From positions 460,476 to 524,475 of the forward strand of contig CANMEI010000002.1 of assembly GCA_947496695.1 (NCBI GenBank): DNA of 64,000 nucleotides, read 5' to 3'. The notes beneath the pieces are model-generated. The model did not search any database. It was not told the DNA's origin and saw nothing but the letters and a program-made list of their open reading frames with translations. Origin of the DNA: an uncultured Cellulophaga sp. (lineage in GTDB: Bacteria; Bacteroidota; Bacteroidia; Flavobacteriales; Flavobacteriaceae). Below are positions 34,736 to 43,978 of this stretch, piece by piece. The position numbers were made by a program, and so were the translations under genes. Each line of letters begins with the position of its first letter. Position 1 is the stretch's first letter.

Positions 34736-35662
34736 ATGAGTAAATTATTAATTGTTGGAACGGTTGCTTTTGATGAAATTGAAACACCTTTTGGAAAAAC
34801 TGACAAAATTTTAGGAGGAGCTGCCACATTTATTGGGTTAGCTGCATCTCAATTTAATGTAGAAAGTGCAATTGTATCTATAGTAGGTGATGATATGCCT
34901 CAAGAGCATTTAGATTTACTTTCAAGTAGAAAAATTGATTTATCAGGATTAGAAATTGTTAAAGGTGGTAAAACTTTTTATTGGAAAGGGAAATACCATA
35001 ATGACTTAAACTCAAGAGATACCCTAGCCACAGAGCTTAATGTATTAGCTGATTTTAACCCTATTGTTCCTGATAATTTTAAGGAAGCAGATGTTGTTAT
35101 GCTAGGGAACTTACACCCAAGTGTACAATTAAGCGTAATTAACCAAATGACTAAAAAGCCAAAATTAATAGTACTTGATACTATGAATTTTTGGATGGAC
35201 AATAGCTTACCCGAATTATTAGAAGTAATTAAGCATATTGATGTTATTACAATTAATGACGAAGAAGCAAGACAGTTAACTGGAGAATACTCTCTAGTAA
35301 AAGCAGCTGATAAAATAGAAAAAATGGGTCCTAAATATGTGGTGATTAAAAAAGGTGAACACGGTGCTTTACTATTTCACCAAACTAAAATATTTTTTGC
35401 TCCAGCATTACCACTAGAAGAAGTTTTTGACCCAACTGGTGCTGGTGATACATTTGCTGGTGGCTTTGCAGGTTACCTAACAGAAACAGAAAATATATCC
35501 TTTGATAATTTAAAGAATGCGATTATTCACGGATCAAACCTAGCATCGTTCTCTGTTGAAAAGTTTGGAACCGAACGAATGGAGAATCTAAATAAAGATG
35601 AAACAAATAAAAGGCTGCTTCAGTTTAAAGAATTGAGCCAATTTGATATAGAATTACAATAA
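34736..35662 (+). CDS. PfkB-family sugar or nucleoside kinase
   Basis: A 308-residue ribokinase-fold kinase. GGAATFIGLAAS near residue 27 is the substrate-binding start, and DPTGAGDTFAGGFAGYL (about 230-247) is the PfkB signature 2 with the catalytic Asp and anion hole. The acceptor cannot be told from sequence. Its position between rnhA and purF makes a purine nucleoside or ribose plausible, but that is inference. It has its own promoter and an efficient terminator, so it is a single-gene unit. Confidence 0.92.
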   Translation: MSKLLIVGTVAFDEIETPFGKTDKILGGAATFIGLAASQFNVESAIVSIVGDDMPQEHLDLLSSRKIDLSGLEIVKGGKTFYWKGKYHNDLNSRDTLATELNVLADFNPIVPDNFKEADVVMLGNLHPSVQLSVINQMTKKPKLIVLDTMNFWMDNSLPELLEVIKHIDVITINDEEARQLTGEYSLVKAADKIEKMGPKYVVIKKGEHGALLFHQTKIFFAPALPLEEVFDPTGAGDTFAGGFAGYLTETENISFDNLKNAIIHGSNLASFSVEKFGTERMENLNKDETNKRLLQFKELSQFDIELQ

Positions 35663-35670
35663 CCCATTAT

Positions 35671-35696
35671 GCCCTGAAATTTTTCAGGGCTTTTTT
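35671..35696 (+). terminator. Intrinsic terminator after the PfkB kinase gene
   Basis: Stem GCCCTGAA (35671-35678) with TTCAGGGC (35683-35690), loop ATTT, then six T. Confidence 0.88.
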
Positions 35697-35717
35697 AATT
35701 TCTGCAAGACACGAACA

Positions 35718-37616
35718 ATGAGTGATGCAATTAAACATGAGTGCGGTATTTCTTTAGTAAGATTACTAAAACCGTTAGAGTATTATCAAAAAAAATATGG
35801 TACTGCATTTTATGGAGTAAACAAAATGTACCTTTTAATGGAAAAACAGCACAATCGCGGTCAAGACGGTGCTGGTTTTGCGAGTATTAAATTAGACATG
35901 AAACCTGGCGAAAGGTATATGAGTAGAGTAAGATCTATTCAACAACAGCCAATTCAAGATATTTTTGCTCAAATTAACGATAGAATAAGTACTGCCATTA
36001 AGGAAAATCCTGAATATGAAAATGATGTTGAGCTACAAAAAAAACACATTCCATATATCGGTGAAGTTTTACTAGGCCATGTTCGCTATGGTACTTTCGG
36101 TAAAAATAGTATTGAAAGTGTTCATCCATTTTTAAGACAAAATAACTGGATGCATCGTAACCTTATTGTAGCTGGTAATTTTAACATGACGAATGTTGAT
36201 GAACTATTTGATAATTTAATTCAGATAGGGCAACACCCAAAAGAAATGGCCGATACCGTTACGGTAATGGAAAAAATTGGTCATTTTTTAGATGATGCTG
36301 TTTCTAAACTATACAAACAAATTAAAAAAGAAGGTTTTAACAAACAAGAAGCCTCTGCCTTAATTGCTGATCGATTAAATGTTGCTAAAATACTACGTAG
36401 AGCTGCGAAAAATTGGGATGGTGGTTATGCAATGGCTGGGTTATTAGGTCATGGTGATGCGTTTGTATTGCGTGACCCTGCAGGCATTAGACCTACCTAT
36501 TATTACCAAGATGATGAAGTTGTAGTTGTTGCATCAGAAAGACCTGCGATACAAACTGTATTTAATGTTCCTTTTGAATCTGTAAAAGAATTAGACCCAG
36601 GTCACGCTATTCTGATTAAAAAGAGTGGAAAAACAGCAATAAAAGAAATTTTAGAACCTACAGTTCGCAAAGCATGTTCTTTTGAAAGAATATATTTTTC
36701 AAGAGGAAGCGATAAAGAAATTTATCAAGAACGTAAAGAACTTGGTAAATTAATATTCCCTCAAATTCTTAAGTCTATTGATGATGATATAAAGAATACA
36801 GTTTTCTCTTACATTCCAAATACCGCAGAAACATCATTTTTTGGAATGGTAAAAGAAGCACAAAACTATTTAAATAAAAAGAAAGAAGAACAAATTCTTT
36901 CAATAGGTTCTACTATTACAAAAGAAGAGCTACATGAAATTTTAGAAGTCCGCCCGAGAATAGAAAAAGTTGCTATTAAAGATGCTAAATTAAGAACATT
37001 TATTGCACAAGATAGCGGTAGAGATGACTTGGTAGCTCACGTTTATGACATATCATACGGTTCAGTAAAAAAAGGAGATAACCTAGTTATTATAGATGAC
37101 AGTATTGTTCGTGGTACTACATTGAAAAAAAGTATTCTTAAAATGCTTGACAGGTTATCACCAAAGAAAATTGTTGTAGTTTCATCTGCTCCACAAATTA
37201 GATACCCTGATTGCTATGGTATTGATATGGCAAAACTTGAAGACTTTATAGCTTTTAGAGCGACATTAGATTTACATAAAGACAATAACACAATGCATCT
37301 TGTTGATGACATTTATCAAAAGTGTTTACAACAGGTAAATACTAAAGATAAAGATGTAATTAATTATGTAAAAGAATTTTATGCACCATTTTCCGCTGTA
37401 CAGATTTCTAAAAAGATTGGGGAATTATTAAGCCCACCTGAATTAAATGCTGAAGTTGATATAATTTATCAAACAATTACTAATTTACACCAAGCTTGTC
37501 CTCATAATTTAGGTGACTGGTATTTTACTGGTGATTACCCAACAGGTGGTGGTAACCGTGTTGTAAACAGAGCATTTATTAATTTTTATGAAGGAAAAAA
37601 CGAACGAGCATATTAG
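35718..37616 (+). CDS. purF: Amidophosphoribosyltransferase (long Bacteroidetes form)
   Basis: A 632-residue enzyme that makes phosphoribosylamine from PRPP and glutamine, the committed purine step. The N-terminal glutaminase Cys lies in HECGISL (C9), so an eight-residue leader is presumably removed; RGQDGAGFAS and VRYGTFG follow. The PRPP loop is VIIDDSIVRGTTL (near 455). It is longer than the usual 470-510 residues because of extra helical segments (for example around 165-215 and the C-terminal 90 residues), a form I associate with Bacteroidetes. It follows a terminator and precedes the small-RNA array. Confidence 0.94.
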   Translation: MSDAIKHECGISLVRLLKPLEYYQKKYGTAFYGVNKMYLLMEKQHNRGQDGAGFASIKLDMKPGERYMSRVRSIQQQPIQDIFAQINDRISTAIKENPEYENDVELQKKHIPYIGEVLLGHVRYGTFGKNSIESVHPFLRQNNWMHRNLIVAGNFNMTNVDELFDNLIQIGQHPKEMADTVTVMEKIGHFLDDAVSKLYKQIKKEGFNKQEASALIADRLNVAKILRRAAKNWDGGYAMAGLLGHGDAFVLRDPAGIRPTYYYQDDEVVVVASERPAIQTVFNVPFESVKELDPGHAILIKKSGKTAIKEILEPTVRKACSFERIYFSRGSDKEIYQERKELGKLIFPQILKSIDDDIKNTVFSYIPNTAETSFFGMVKEAQNYLNKKKEEQILSIGSTITKEELHEILEVRPRIEKVAIKDAKLRTFIAQDSGRDDLVAHVYDISYGSVKKGDNLVIIDDSIVRGTTLKKSILKMLDRLSPKKIVVVSSAPQIRYPDCYGIDMAKLEDFIAFRATLDLHKDNNTMHLVDDIYQKCLQQVNTKDKDVINYVKEFYAPFSAVQISKKIGELLSPPELNAEVDIIYQTITNLHQACPHNLGDWYFTGDYPTGGGNRVVNRAFINFYEGKNERAY

Positions 37617-37722
37617 AATTCACTTTCGATAAAATACACATATTTACGTATTTCATCGACAATACATGTTTTTTACCGAATATATAGGTAGTTCATCCTA
37701 GGGCAGATTACATTTAGTACTG

Positions 37723-37792
37723 CCATAGCATAAGTAGGTTAAGTTCATGGTAAGATTTGGGGAAAAAGGCAGAGTCAATCTCTGCCTTTTTT
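37723..37792 (+). ncRNA. Small-RNA-like unit, family 1 copy 1
   Basis: A 70-base unit starting CCATAGC. It contains the invariant CATAAGTAGGTTAAGT, then AGATTTGGGG, and ends in a terminator stem GGCAGAG/CTCTGCC (37768-37774 and 37780-37786) plus six T. A -7-like box TACATTTA (37709-37716) lies 6 bases upstream. No ORF fits. It is the first of four tandem copies between purF and sod. Promoter, length and terminator all point to an independent short transcript. Confidence 0.75.
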
Positions 37793-37945
37793 ATTTTACA
37801 AAATTTTTAAAACCATATTTTATATTTTTTATAAGCATCTTAAAAAGATACAGTTACAATAAAAATATTGCTATTTAACTTATAAAACCTATACTACAAC
37901 TAAAACATTATTCATAAAACAACAACAAACAATACTTTTGAAGCA

Positions 37946-38018
37946 CCATAGCATAAGTAGGTTAAGTTTCATGGTAAAAGATTTGGGGAAAAAGACGGAG
38001 TTAATACTCCGTCTTTTT
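37946..38018 (+). ncRNA. Small-RNA-like unit, family 1 copy 2
   Basis: Second copy, 73 bases. It has an exact -7 box TACTTTTG (37933-37940), the same CCATAGC start and invariant core, then AGATTTGGGG. It carries one extra T and two extra A in the spacer between the two conserved blocks. The terminator stem has a different sequence (GACGGAGT/ACTCCGTC) but the same position. Flanking sequence is unrelated to the other copies, so selection appears to act on the transcript. Confidence 0.78.
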
Positions 38019-38134
38019 ATTTTCTAATTATTTTACACCTCAGAAAACAACAAATAAAGCATTTCAACTTATTAAAATTAGCTTTTATCTAAAACATTCT
38101 TTAGAAAAGCCCTCTGAAGCCTACTTTTGAAAGA

Positions 38135-38204
38135 CCATAGCATAAGTAGGTTAAGTTCATGGTAAGATTTGGGGGAAAAAGGCAGAGTTGATCTCTGCCT
38201 TTTT
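38135..38204 (+). ncRNA. Small-RNA-like unit, family 1 copy 3
   Basis: Third copy, about 70 bases, with exact -7 box TACTTTTG (38122-38129) five bases before CCATAGC. The core is identical to copy 1 apart from an extra G after AGATTTGGGG. The terminator is GGCAGAG/CTCTGCC with a TTGAT loop (38181-38199) and five T. Confidence 0.78.
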
Positions 38205-38339
38205 CATTTCTGATAATCAACACTTTATCGTCCAAAAAACAATATTATCGATGAACTGTGTTAAAAAAATTATGTATTAAGCACATAAAAAGACTCTTTT
38301 TCTTTTGATATTTCTCACAATACCAGTAATTTAGCATTG

Positions 38340-38409
38340 CCATAGCATAAGTAGGTTAAGTTTATGGTAAGATTTGGGATGAAAAGGGTAGAGGTTTCTC
38401 TACCCTTTT
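38340..38409 (+). ncRNA. Small-RNA-like unit, family 1 copy 4
   Basis: Fourth copy. TTTG followed after 19 bases by TAATTTAG gives a two-element promoter five bases before CCATAGC. The core is kept with C to T at one position (TATGG instead of CATGG), and AGATTTGGG is followed by AT. The terminator stem is GGGTAGAG/CTCTACCC (38386-38405) and four T, again different in sequence from the other copies. It is the most diverged copy. Confidence 0.75.
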
Positions 38410-38427
38410 CTATTTTTTGACAAACAA

Positions 38428-38459
38428 AAAACCTCGTTAGCTAAAACTAACGAGGTTTT
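38428..38459. terminator. sod terminator
   Basis: Stem AAAACCTCGTTAG (38428-38440) with CTAACGAGGTTTT (38447-38459) and a 6-base loop. It serves sod on the minus strand and could also stop read-through from the small-RNA array. Confidence 0.85.
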
Positions 38460-38493
38460 TTTATATTTATTAATAAATAAATGCTAATGCATA

Positions 38494-39102
38494 TTATTTA
38501 TTTGCCGCATATAACTCAGCAACTTTATCCCAATTAATTACATTAAAAAATGCATTAATATAATCAGGTCTTTTGTTTTGGTAGTTTAAGTAATAAGCAT
38601 GTTCCCAAACATCCAAACCTAAAATAGGAAAACCTTCACAACGAGTTTCTGGCATTAAAGGATTATCTTGGTTAGGCGTAGAACAAACTTCAACCTTACC
38701 ACCTTTATGAACACATAACCATGCCCAACCAGAACCAAATCTTGTTCCTGCTGCAGTAGTAAATGCTTCTTTAAAAGCATCAAAAGATCCAAACGCAGTA
38801 TCAATAGCAGTAGCTAATTCACCTGAAGGAGTTCCTCCTCCATTAGGTGACATTACTTCCCAAAATAAAGAGTGGTTGTAAAAACCTCCACCATTATTTC
38901 TAACTGCATTATTAGACATATCTAAAGTTGTTAAGATATCTTCAATAGATTTTCCTTCTAAATCAGTACCTTCTATTGCTCCATTTAATTTTGTTGTATA
39001 TCCATTATGGTGCTTAGTATGGTGTATTTCCATAGTTCTTGCATCAATATTTGGCTCTAATGCATCATATGCATATGGTAATTTCGGTAATTCAAATGCC
39101 AT
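38494..39102 (-). CDS. sodB: Fe/Mn superoxide dismutase
   Basis: A 202-residue cytosolic superoxide dismutase. Metal ligands are His in [12 protein letters not shown] (about 27), His in [16 protein letters not shown] (about 74), Asp in [16 protein letters not shown] (about 163) and His in the same motif. The sequence fits the Fe- or cambialistic-type group, but the metal cannot be assigned with confidence by eye. An exact -7 box TAACTTTG lies 38 bases upstream. The gene borders the four-copy small-RNA array on its 3' side. Confidence 0.95.
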   Translation of the reverse strand: MAFELPKLPYAYDALEPNIDARTMEIHHTKHHNGYTTKLNGAIEGTDLEGKSIEDILTTLDMSNNAVRNNGGGFYNHSLFWEVMSPNGGGTPSGELATAIDTAFGSFDAFKEAFTTAAGTRFGSGWAWLCVHKGGKVEVCSTPNQDNPLMPETRCEGFPILGLDVWEHAYYLNYQNKRPDYINAFFNVINWDKVAELYAANK

Positions 39103-39139
39103 AATAATTATTTTATTTAATTAATATATAGTTCTCTAA

Positions 39140-39147
39140 CAAAGTTA
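39140..39147 (-). promoter_or_regulatory. -7 promoter box TAACTTTG of sod
   Basis: Exact TAnnTTTG box on the minus strand, 38 bases before the sod ATG. Confidence 0.6.
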
Positions 39148-39223
39148 AGGTTTTATCAAACTAATTCTACTATAATTTTGTTAAGAACTGTGTAAGATTC
39201 CGTAATTTGCAAGTAAAAAGTAG

Positions 39224-42200
39224 GTGCAAAACTCTTCTTATAACATATATAATGCCTCTGCAGGTTCAGGAAAAACATACACATTATCTAAAGCGTATTT
39301 AAAAATTATTCTTTCTGATAATGCCACATCAAATTATAGCGAAATTTTAGCCATGACATTTACTAATAAGGCAGTAAATGAAATGAAAGAAAGAATACTT
39401 AGTAGTTTGTATGAATTTGGGAATGTCTCAAGCATAGAAAAAGCACCACAAATGTTTATTGACTTACTAGAAGAATTAAACACTGACATTGTTTCTCTTC
39501 AAAAAAAAGCTAAGCGAACATTAAAAGAAATTTTACATAACTATGCATTTTTTGATGTTTCTACTATAGATAAATTTACTCATAGACTTATTAGGACTTT
39601 TGCAAAAGACTTAAAGCTTCCGCAAAATTTTGAAGTCGTATTAGATACTAATCTTCTTTTAAGTGAAGCTGTTGATCGTCTAGTAAATAAAGCAGGAAGT
39701 AATCAAGATTTAACAAAAATATTAATTGCCTTTGCTTTGGAAAAAGCAGATGATGATAAAAGTTGGGATGTTTCAATGGACATTTTTGATATGGGTAGAG
39801 AACTCTTATTCAAAGAAAAACATGAACAAATTCTAGAAACTCTAGCTTTAAAAAATTTAACAGATTTTGATGAATTAAAACAATCACTTAGAAAAAAAAT
39901 AAAAATTGCTGAAGAACTCATAAAAGATACTAGTAAAGAAATTTTAAGTTTATTTGAAAAAAATGGGCTTGAATTTAATGATTTTAGATCTTCTTGGTTT
40001 CCAAAATTTATAAAGGAAACTTCTATTTTAAGTAATAAAGTTAATTTTGATGCTGGCTGGAAACAAGACTTTGAAAATGCTACATTATACACTAAAACCT
40101 TATCTGAAGATAAGAAAGCAACTATTGATCAATTACATCCTACATTTAACTCTCTTTTTCAAGAAATAAAAAACACTTTCTTCTTCCTATCCTTTTTAAA
40201 AAATGCTTACAAAAACATTCTACCATTAACAGTATTAAATGCATTGCAAAAAGAGATAAAGAATATAGAATTAGAACGAGATGAAATTCCTTTAGCTACT
40301 TTTAATGCAATTATCTCAAAAGAAATAAAAGACCAACCTGTACCTTTTATATATGAACGTTTAGGAGAAAAATACCGACATTATTTTATTGATGAATTTC
40401 AAGATACCTCAGAATTACAATGGACGAACTTAATACCCTTAATAGGTAATGCTTTAGAAAGTGAAGATGAAAAAGGAAATTTAGGATCTCTACTTTTAGT
40501 TGGTGATACAAAACAAGCAATATATAGATGGAGAGGCGGTAAAGCTGAGCAGTTTTTAGATTTAATTAATGAGAAAAACAACCCATTTGTTTTAAAACCA
40601 AAAATCGAAAACCTACCAACAAATTTTCGTAGTTACGATGAAGTAATAAAATTTAACAATAGTTTTTTTACCTCTATTAGCTCCAATCTTAATAACGAAG
40701 TTTACAAAACTCTTTTTAAAGAAGGCAATCAACAAAACTATAATAGCAAACAAGGTGGCTACGTACAGCTTACTTTTATTGAAGAGGAAGAAAAAAATCA
40801 AGATGAACTTTATTGTGATGAAGTTTTAAATACAATACAACTAGTTTTAGAAAAAAAACATACACTAAAAGATATCTGCATTTTAGTTCGTGATAAAAAA
40901 AACGGAATAACTATAGCAAATTTCTTAAGCCTTAATAGAATCCCAATTATTTCATCAGAAACACTTCTACTAAACAATAATCCAAAAGTAAAATTTTTAA
41001 TTAACCTTTTAAGGTATAGTTTAAATACCGAAGATGAAGAAGCCGCCTATCAAATTTTATATTTTTTAAGTGAAAAAACTGAAACATTACATACCTATAT
41101 ATATAGTAATATTAAAAATTTATCAATCCATTTAATAAACAACTATAAATTTGATCTTGAAAAATTAAGACAATCATCAGTTTACGATGGTTTTGAACAA
41201 GCAATTAAGCTATTTAAACTAACTGAAGATTCTGACGCATACTTAACTTATTTATTAGACGAAGTACTAGACTTAGAGTATAAACAAGGATCTAGCGCAA
41301 AAGTATTTATCGATTATTGGGAAAAGAAAAAAGAAAATATAAGTATCAGTACACCTATTGGAATGAATGCTGTTCAAATAATGACGATTCATAAATCAAA
41401 AGGGTTAGAGTTTCCTATTGTAATTTACCCATATGCAAATAGCGATATCTATAAAGAAATAAAACCCAAAATGTGGTTAGCTGTAAATGAAAAGGAATTC
41501 AATGGTTTTGAAAATGTATTGATAAATAAAAATCAAAAAATAGTTAATTACAACCCACATGTTGAAGCTTTATACGAAGATGAACAACAAAAATTAGAAC
41601 TTGATGCTTTTAATGTTTTATATGTAGCATTAACTAGAGCAGAAAAAAATCTATTTATTATTTCAAAAAAAGAATTAGATAGCAAAACAAAAAAACCAAA
41701 AGATAAATACTATTCTGGTCTATTTATAAACTATCTAGTAGAATCAGGAATGTGGAGTGATCAACAAAATGAGTATAGTTTTGGAATATTAAATAACAAC
41801 AACTTATTTAATAGTGAAGCTACTATACAAGAAGAAATAAGACACCAATTATCTTATAAAGAAAGATCAAGTTTTAATATTGTAGCAAAATCTGGGATGC
41901 TTTGGGATACTACTATTGAAGCTGCATTAAATAAAGGAAATACAATACACTATATATTAAGTTTAATTGAAACAGAAGCAGATATTGAAGATTGTTTTAA
42001 AACAATCAAAGAAAAAGGAGAATTAAACGACAACGAAATAGAATCAATAAAAAATAAAATAATATCAATAATTAATCATCCAAAATTAAAGCCTTATTAT
42101 AGTATAAATAGCCTAATAAAAAACGAAACGGATATTATTACTAAAAACGGAACAGTATTACGACCAGATAGGTTAGTAATTAAAAATAATGAAGTCACTA

Positions 42201-42346
42201 TTATAGATTACAAGACAGGAAAAAGAAATATATCATATAAAGACCAAGTAGAATTATATGCTTTGGCTTTAGAAGATATGGGTTATAAAATTACCGAAAA
42301 AGTAATAGTATATATTAATGAAACAGTTAATCCTGAGTTTGTTTAA
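39224..42346 (+). CDS. addA: AddA-type UvrD helicase/nuclease of double-strand-break repair
   Basis: A 1040-residue superfamily 1 helicase with GTG start. Walker A is ASAGSGKT (about 11-18), with MTFTNKAVNEMKERI as motif Ia and YFIDEFQDTSELQW as motif II. LLVGDTKQAIYRWRGG is motif III and MTIHKSKGLEFPIV motif V, followed by LYVALTRAEKNLFI. The C-terminal RecB-type nuclease (GNTIHYILSLI, then VTIIDYKTGKR) supplies the PD-(D/E)XK active site. With AddB, encoded beyond ompA, it should form the AddAB enzyme that resects DNA ends for recombination. The GTG sits directly before QNSSYNIYNASAGSGKT, as expected. Confidence 0.9.
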   Translation: MQNSSYNIYNASAGSGKTYTLSKAYLKIILSDNATSNYSEILAMTFTNKAVNEMKERILSSLYEFGNVSSIEKAPQMFIDLLEELNTDIVSLQKKAKRTLKEILHNYAFFDVSTIDKFTHRLIRTFAKDLKLPQNFEVVLDTNLLLSEAVDRLVNKAGSNQDLTKILIAFALEKADDDKSWDVSMDIFDMGRELLFKEKHEQILETLALKNLTDFDELKQSLRKKIKIAEELIKDTSKEILSLFEKNGLEFNDFRSSWFPKFIKETSILSNKVNFDAGWKQDFENATLYTKTLSEDKKATIDQLHPTFNSLFQEIKNTFFFLSFLKNAYKNILPLTVLNALQKEIKNIELERDEIPLATFNAIISKEIKDQPVPFIYERLGEKYRHYFIDEFQDTSELQWTNLIPLIGNALESEDEKGNLGSLLLVGDTKQAIYRWRGGKAEQFLDLINEKNNPFVLKPKIENLPTNFRSYDEVIKFNNSFFTSISSNLNNEVYKTLFKEGNQQNYNSKQGGYVQLTFIEEEEKNQDELYCDEVLNTIQLVLEKKHTLKDICILVRDKKNGITIANFLSLNRIPIISSETLLLNNNPKVKFLINLLRYSLNTEDEEAAYQILYFLSEKTETLHTYIYSNIKNLSIHLINNYKFDLEKLRQSSVYDGFEQAIKLFKLTEDSDAYLTYLLDEVLDLEYKQGSSAKVFIDYWEKKKENISISTPIGMNAVQIMTIHKSKGLEFPIVIYPYANSDIYKEIKPKMWLAVNEKEFNGFENVLINKNQKIVNYNPHVEALYEDEQQKLELDAFNVLYVALTRAEKNLFIISKKELDSKTKKPKDKYYSGLFINYLVESGMWSDQQNEYSFGILNNNNLFNSEATIQEEIRHQLSYKERSSFNIVAKSGMLWDTTIEAALNKGNTIHYILSLIETEADIEDCFKTIKEKGELNDNEIESIKNKIISIINHPKLKPYYSINSLIKNETDIITKNGTVLRPDRLVIKNNEVTIIDYKTGKRNISYKDQVELYALALEDMGYKITEKVIVYINETVNPEFV

Positions 42347-42499
42347 TTAGGCCAAAGTACTTGATTTATAATAAATTAACTTAAATATTATATGTATTTA
42401 TAAAGAATTTACCTACACATAAACCTCTATAATTAGTACTAAAAACGTTTATATGCGTTATTTTTCGTGGCAATTACATCAAAAAAATCTTAAATTGGT

Positions 42500-42530
42500 T
42501 TTGTTAATAATTATTAACAACTTACATTTG
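42500..42530 (+). promoter_or_regulatory. Consensus promoter of ompA with a 16-bp palindrome in its spacer
   Basis: TTTG (42500-42503), a 19-base spacer and TACATTTG (42523-42530): the clearest promoter in the window. The perfect palindrome GTTAATAATTATTAAC (42503-42518) fills the spacer and is a candidate operator. The ATG is 33 bases downstream. Confidence 0.8.
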
Positions 42531-42563
42531 TCGCTAATAAACCCTTAAATTAAAAATAATAAA

Positions 42564-43904
42564 ATGAAACATCTTAGCAAATTATTGGTTGTTGCCCTAC
42601 TTTTCGTAGGATTTAACAGCATTCAAGCGCAAGACGAGAATAATCCATGGCAAGTTAGCTTTGGTGTAAATGCGGTTGACGTTTATCCTACTGAGGATGT
42701 TAGTTCTTTTGGAAATGAACTTTTCAATGCAACTGACCACTGGAATATTCTTCCTTCAATCTCTTATGTATCTGTATCAAAGTACGTAGGTAGTGGTTTT
42801 TCTGTTGGAGCAAGAGGTTCTTTAAATAGAATTGAGAAATTTGGTGATACTGATGTAGATGATCTTTCTTACTACGGTATTGATGGAACAATCAAATATA
42901 ATTTCTTACAAAACACAGTTATTGATCCTTTCGTTGAAGTTGGTGGTGGATATACTTGGTTTGATGAAATTGGTGCTGGTACTGTAAATGGTGGTGTTGG
43001 TGTTAATGTATGGTTTACTGAGAACATCGGTTTAACTTTACAATCAAACTACAAGCATGCATTTGAAGATTATGGTAATAAGCATTTCCAACACTTAGCA
43101 GGTATCGCAATTAAATTTGGTGGTACTGATACTGATGGTGATGGTATTTATGATAAAGATGATGCTTGTCCAGAAGTTGCTGGTTTAGAAGCTTTCAACG
43201 GTTGTCCTGATGCTGATGGTGACGGAATCGAAGATAGCAAAGATGCTTGTCCAGAAGTTGCTGGTACTAAAGAAATGAACGGATGTCCTGATACTGATGG
43301 TGACGGTATTGCTGATAAAGATGATGCTTGTCCTAACGAAGCTGGTTCTGCTGCTTTAAACGGTTGTCCTGATGCTGATGGTGATGGTGTTGCTGATAAA
43401 GATGACGCTTGTCCTGCTGAAGCTGGTCCTGCTGCTAACAAAGGTTGTCCTTACACTGATAAAGATGGTGATACTGTTTTAGATAAAGATGATGCATGTC
43501 CAGATGTTGCTGGTACTGTTGCAAACAAAGGTTGTCCTGAAGTTACTGAAGAAGTTCAGAAACAATTAAATGATTATGCAAGAACTATCTTATTTGACAC
43601 TGGTAAATCTTCTATCAAAGCTGAATCTACTTCAGTTATGGTTGATATTATCTCAATCTTAAAAGAATACCCTAATGCTAAGTTTACAGTAGAAGGTCAC
43701 ACTGATAGCGTTGGTAGTGCTAAATTAAACCAAAGCTTATCTGAATCTCGTGCTCTTTCTGTAAAAGAATTCTTAGTAGAAAAAGGAATCGAAGAATTTA
43801 GATTATCTGCTGTAGGTTACGGTGAAGATAAGCCTATCGCTTCTAACAGTACAAGATCTGGTAGAACACAAAACAGAAGAGTTGAAATTAACTTAGTAAA
43901 GTAA
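42564..43904 (+). CDS. OmpA-family outer-membrane protein with thrombospondin type 3 repeats
   Basis: A 446-residue, presumably abundant outer-membrane protein. Signal peptide 1-22 (ending IQAQ), a beta-barrel-like region to about 185, five calcium-binding thrombospondin type 3 repeats ([19 protein letters not shown] units, about 188-320), and a C-terminal OmpA peptidoglycan-binding domain ([21 protein letters not shown], about 375-390, and NRRVEINL at the end). The repeats probably form a rigid calcium-bound linker between barrel and wall. It has the best promoter in the window and a strong terminator, so it is transcribed independently of addA and addB. Confidence 0.95.
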   Translation: MKHLSKLLVVALLFVGFNSIQAQDENNPWQVSFGVNAVDVYPTEDVSSFGNELFNATDHWNILPSISYVSVSKYVGSGFSVGARGSLNRIEKFGDTDVDDLSYYGIDGTIKYNFLQNTVIDPFVEVGGGYTWFDEIGAGTVNGGVGVNVWFTENIGLTLQSNYKHAFEDYGNKHFQHLAGIAIKFGGTDTDGDGIYDKDDACPEVAGLEAFNGCPDADGDGIEDSKDACPEVAGTKEMNGCPDTDGDGIADKDDACPNEAGSAALNGCPDADGDGVADKDDACPAEAGPAANKGCPYTDKDGDTVLDKDDACPDVAGTVANKGCPEVTEEVQKQLNDYARTILFDTGKSSIKAESTSVMVDIISILKEYPNAKFTVEGHTDSVGSAKLNQSLSESRALSVKEFLVEKGIEEFRLSAVGYGEDKPIASNSTRSGRTQNRRVEINLVK

Positions 43905-43939
43905 TTTACTAGAGTTAAACTCTAAATAATACACACTTA

Positions 43940-43970
43940 AAAGCTCCGCAATTGCGGAGCTTTTTTTATT
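43940..43970 (+). terminator. ompA terminator
   Basis: Perfect 24-base palindrome (AAAGCTCCGCAA, 43940-43951, and its complement, 43952-43963) running into a T-rich tract to 43970. Confidence 0.88.
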
Positions 43971-43978
43971 TTTATACA

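Noticed and set aside
37723..38409. CRISPR array
   Set aside because: Units are about 70 bases with about 120-150 bases between them, each has its own terminator, and no cas genes are nearby.
43148..43441. Minus-strand ORF of 97 codons opposite ompA
   Set aside because: It is the reverse reading of the thrombospondin type 3 repeats.
43130..43540. Tandem DNA repeat, possibly a minisatellite
   Set aside because: The periodicity is explained by five protein-level calcium-binding repeats in frame.
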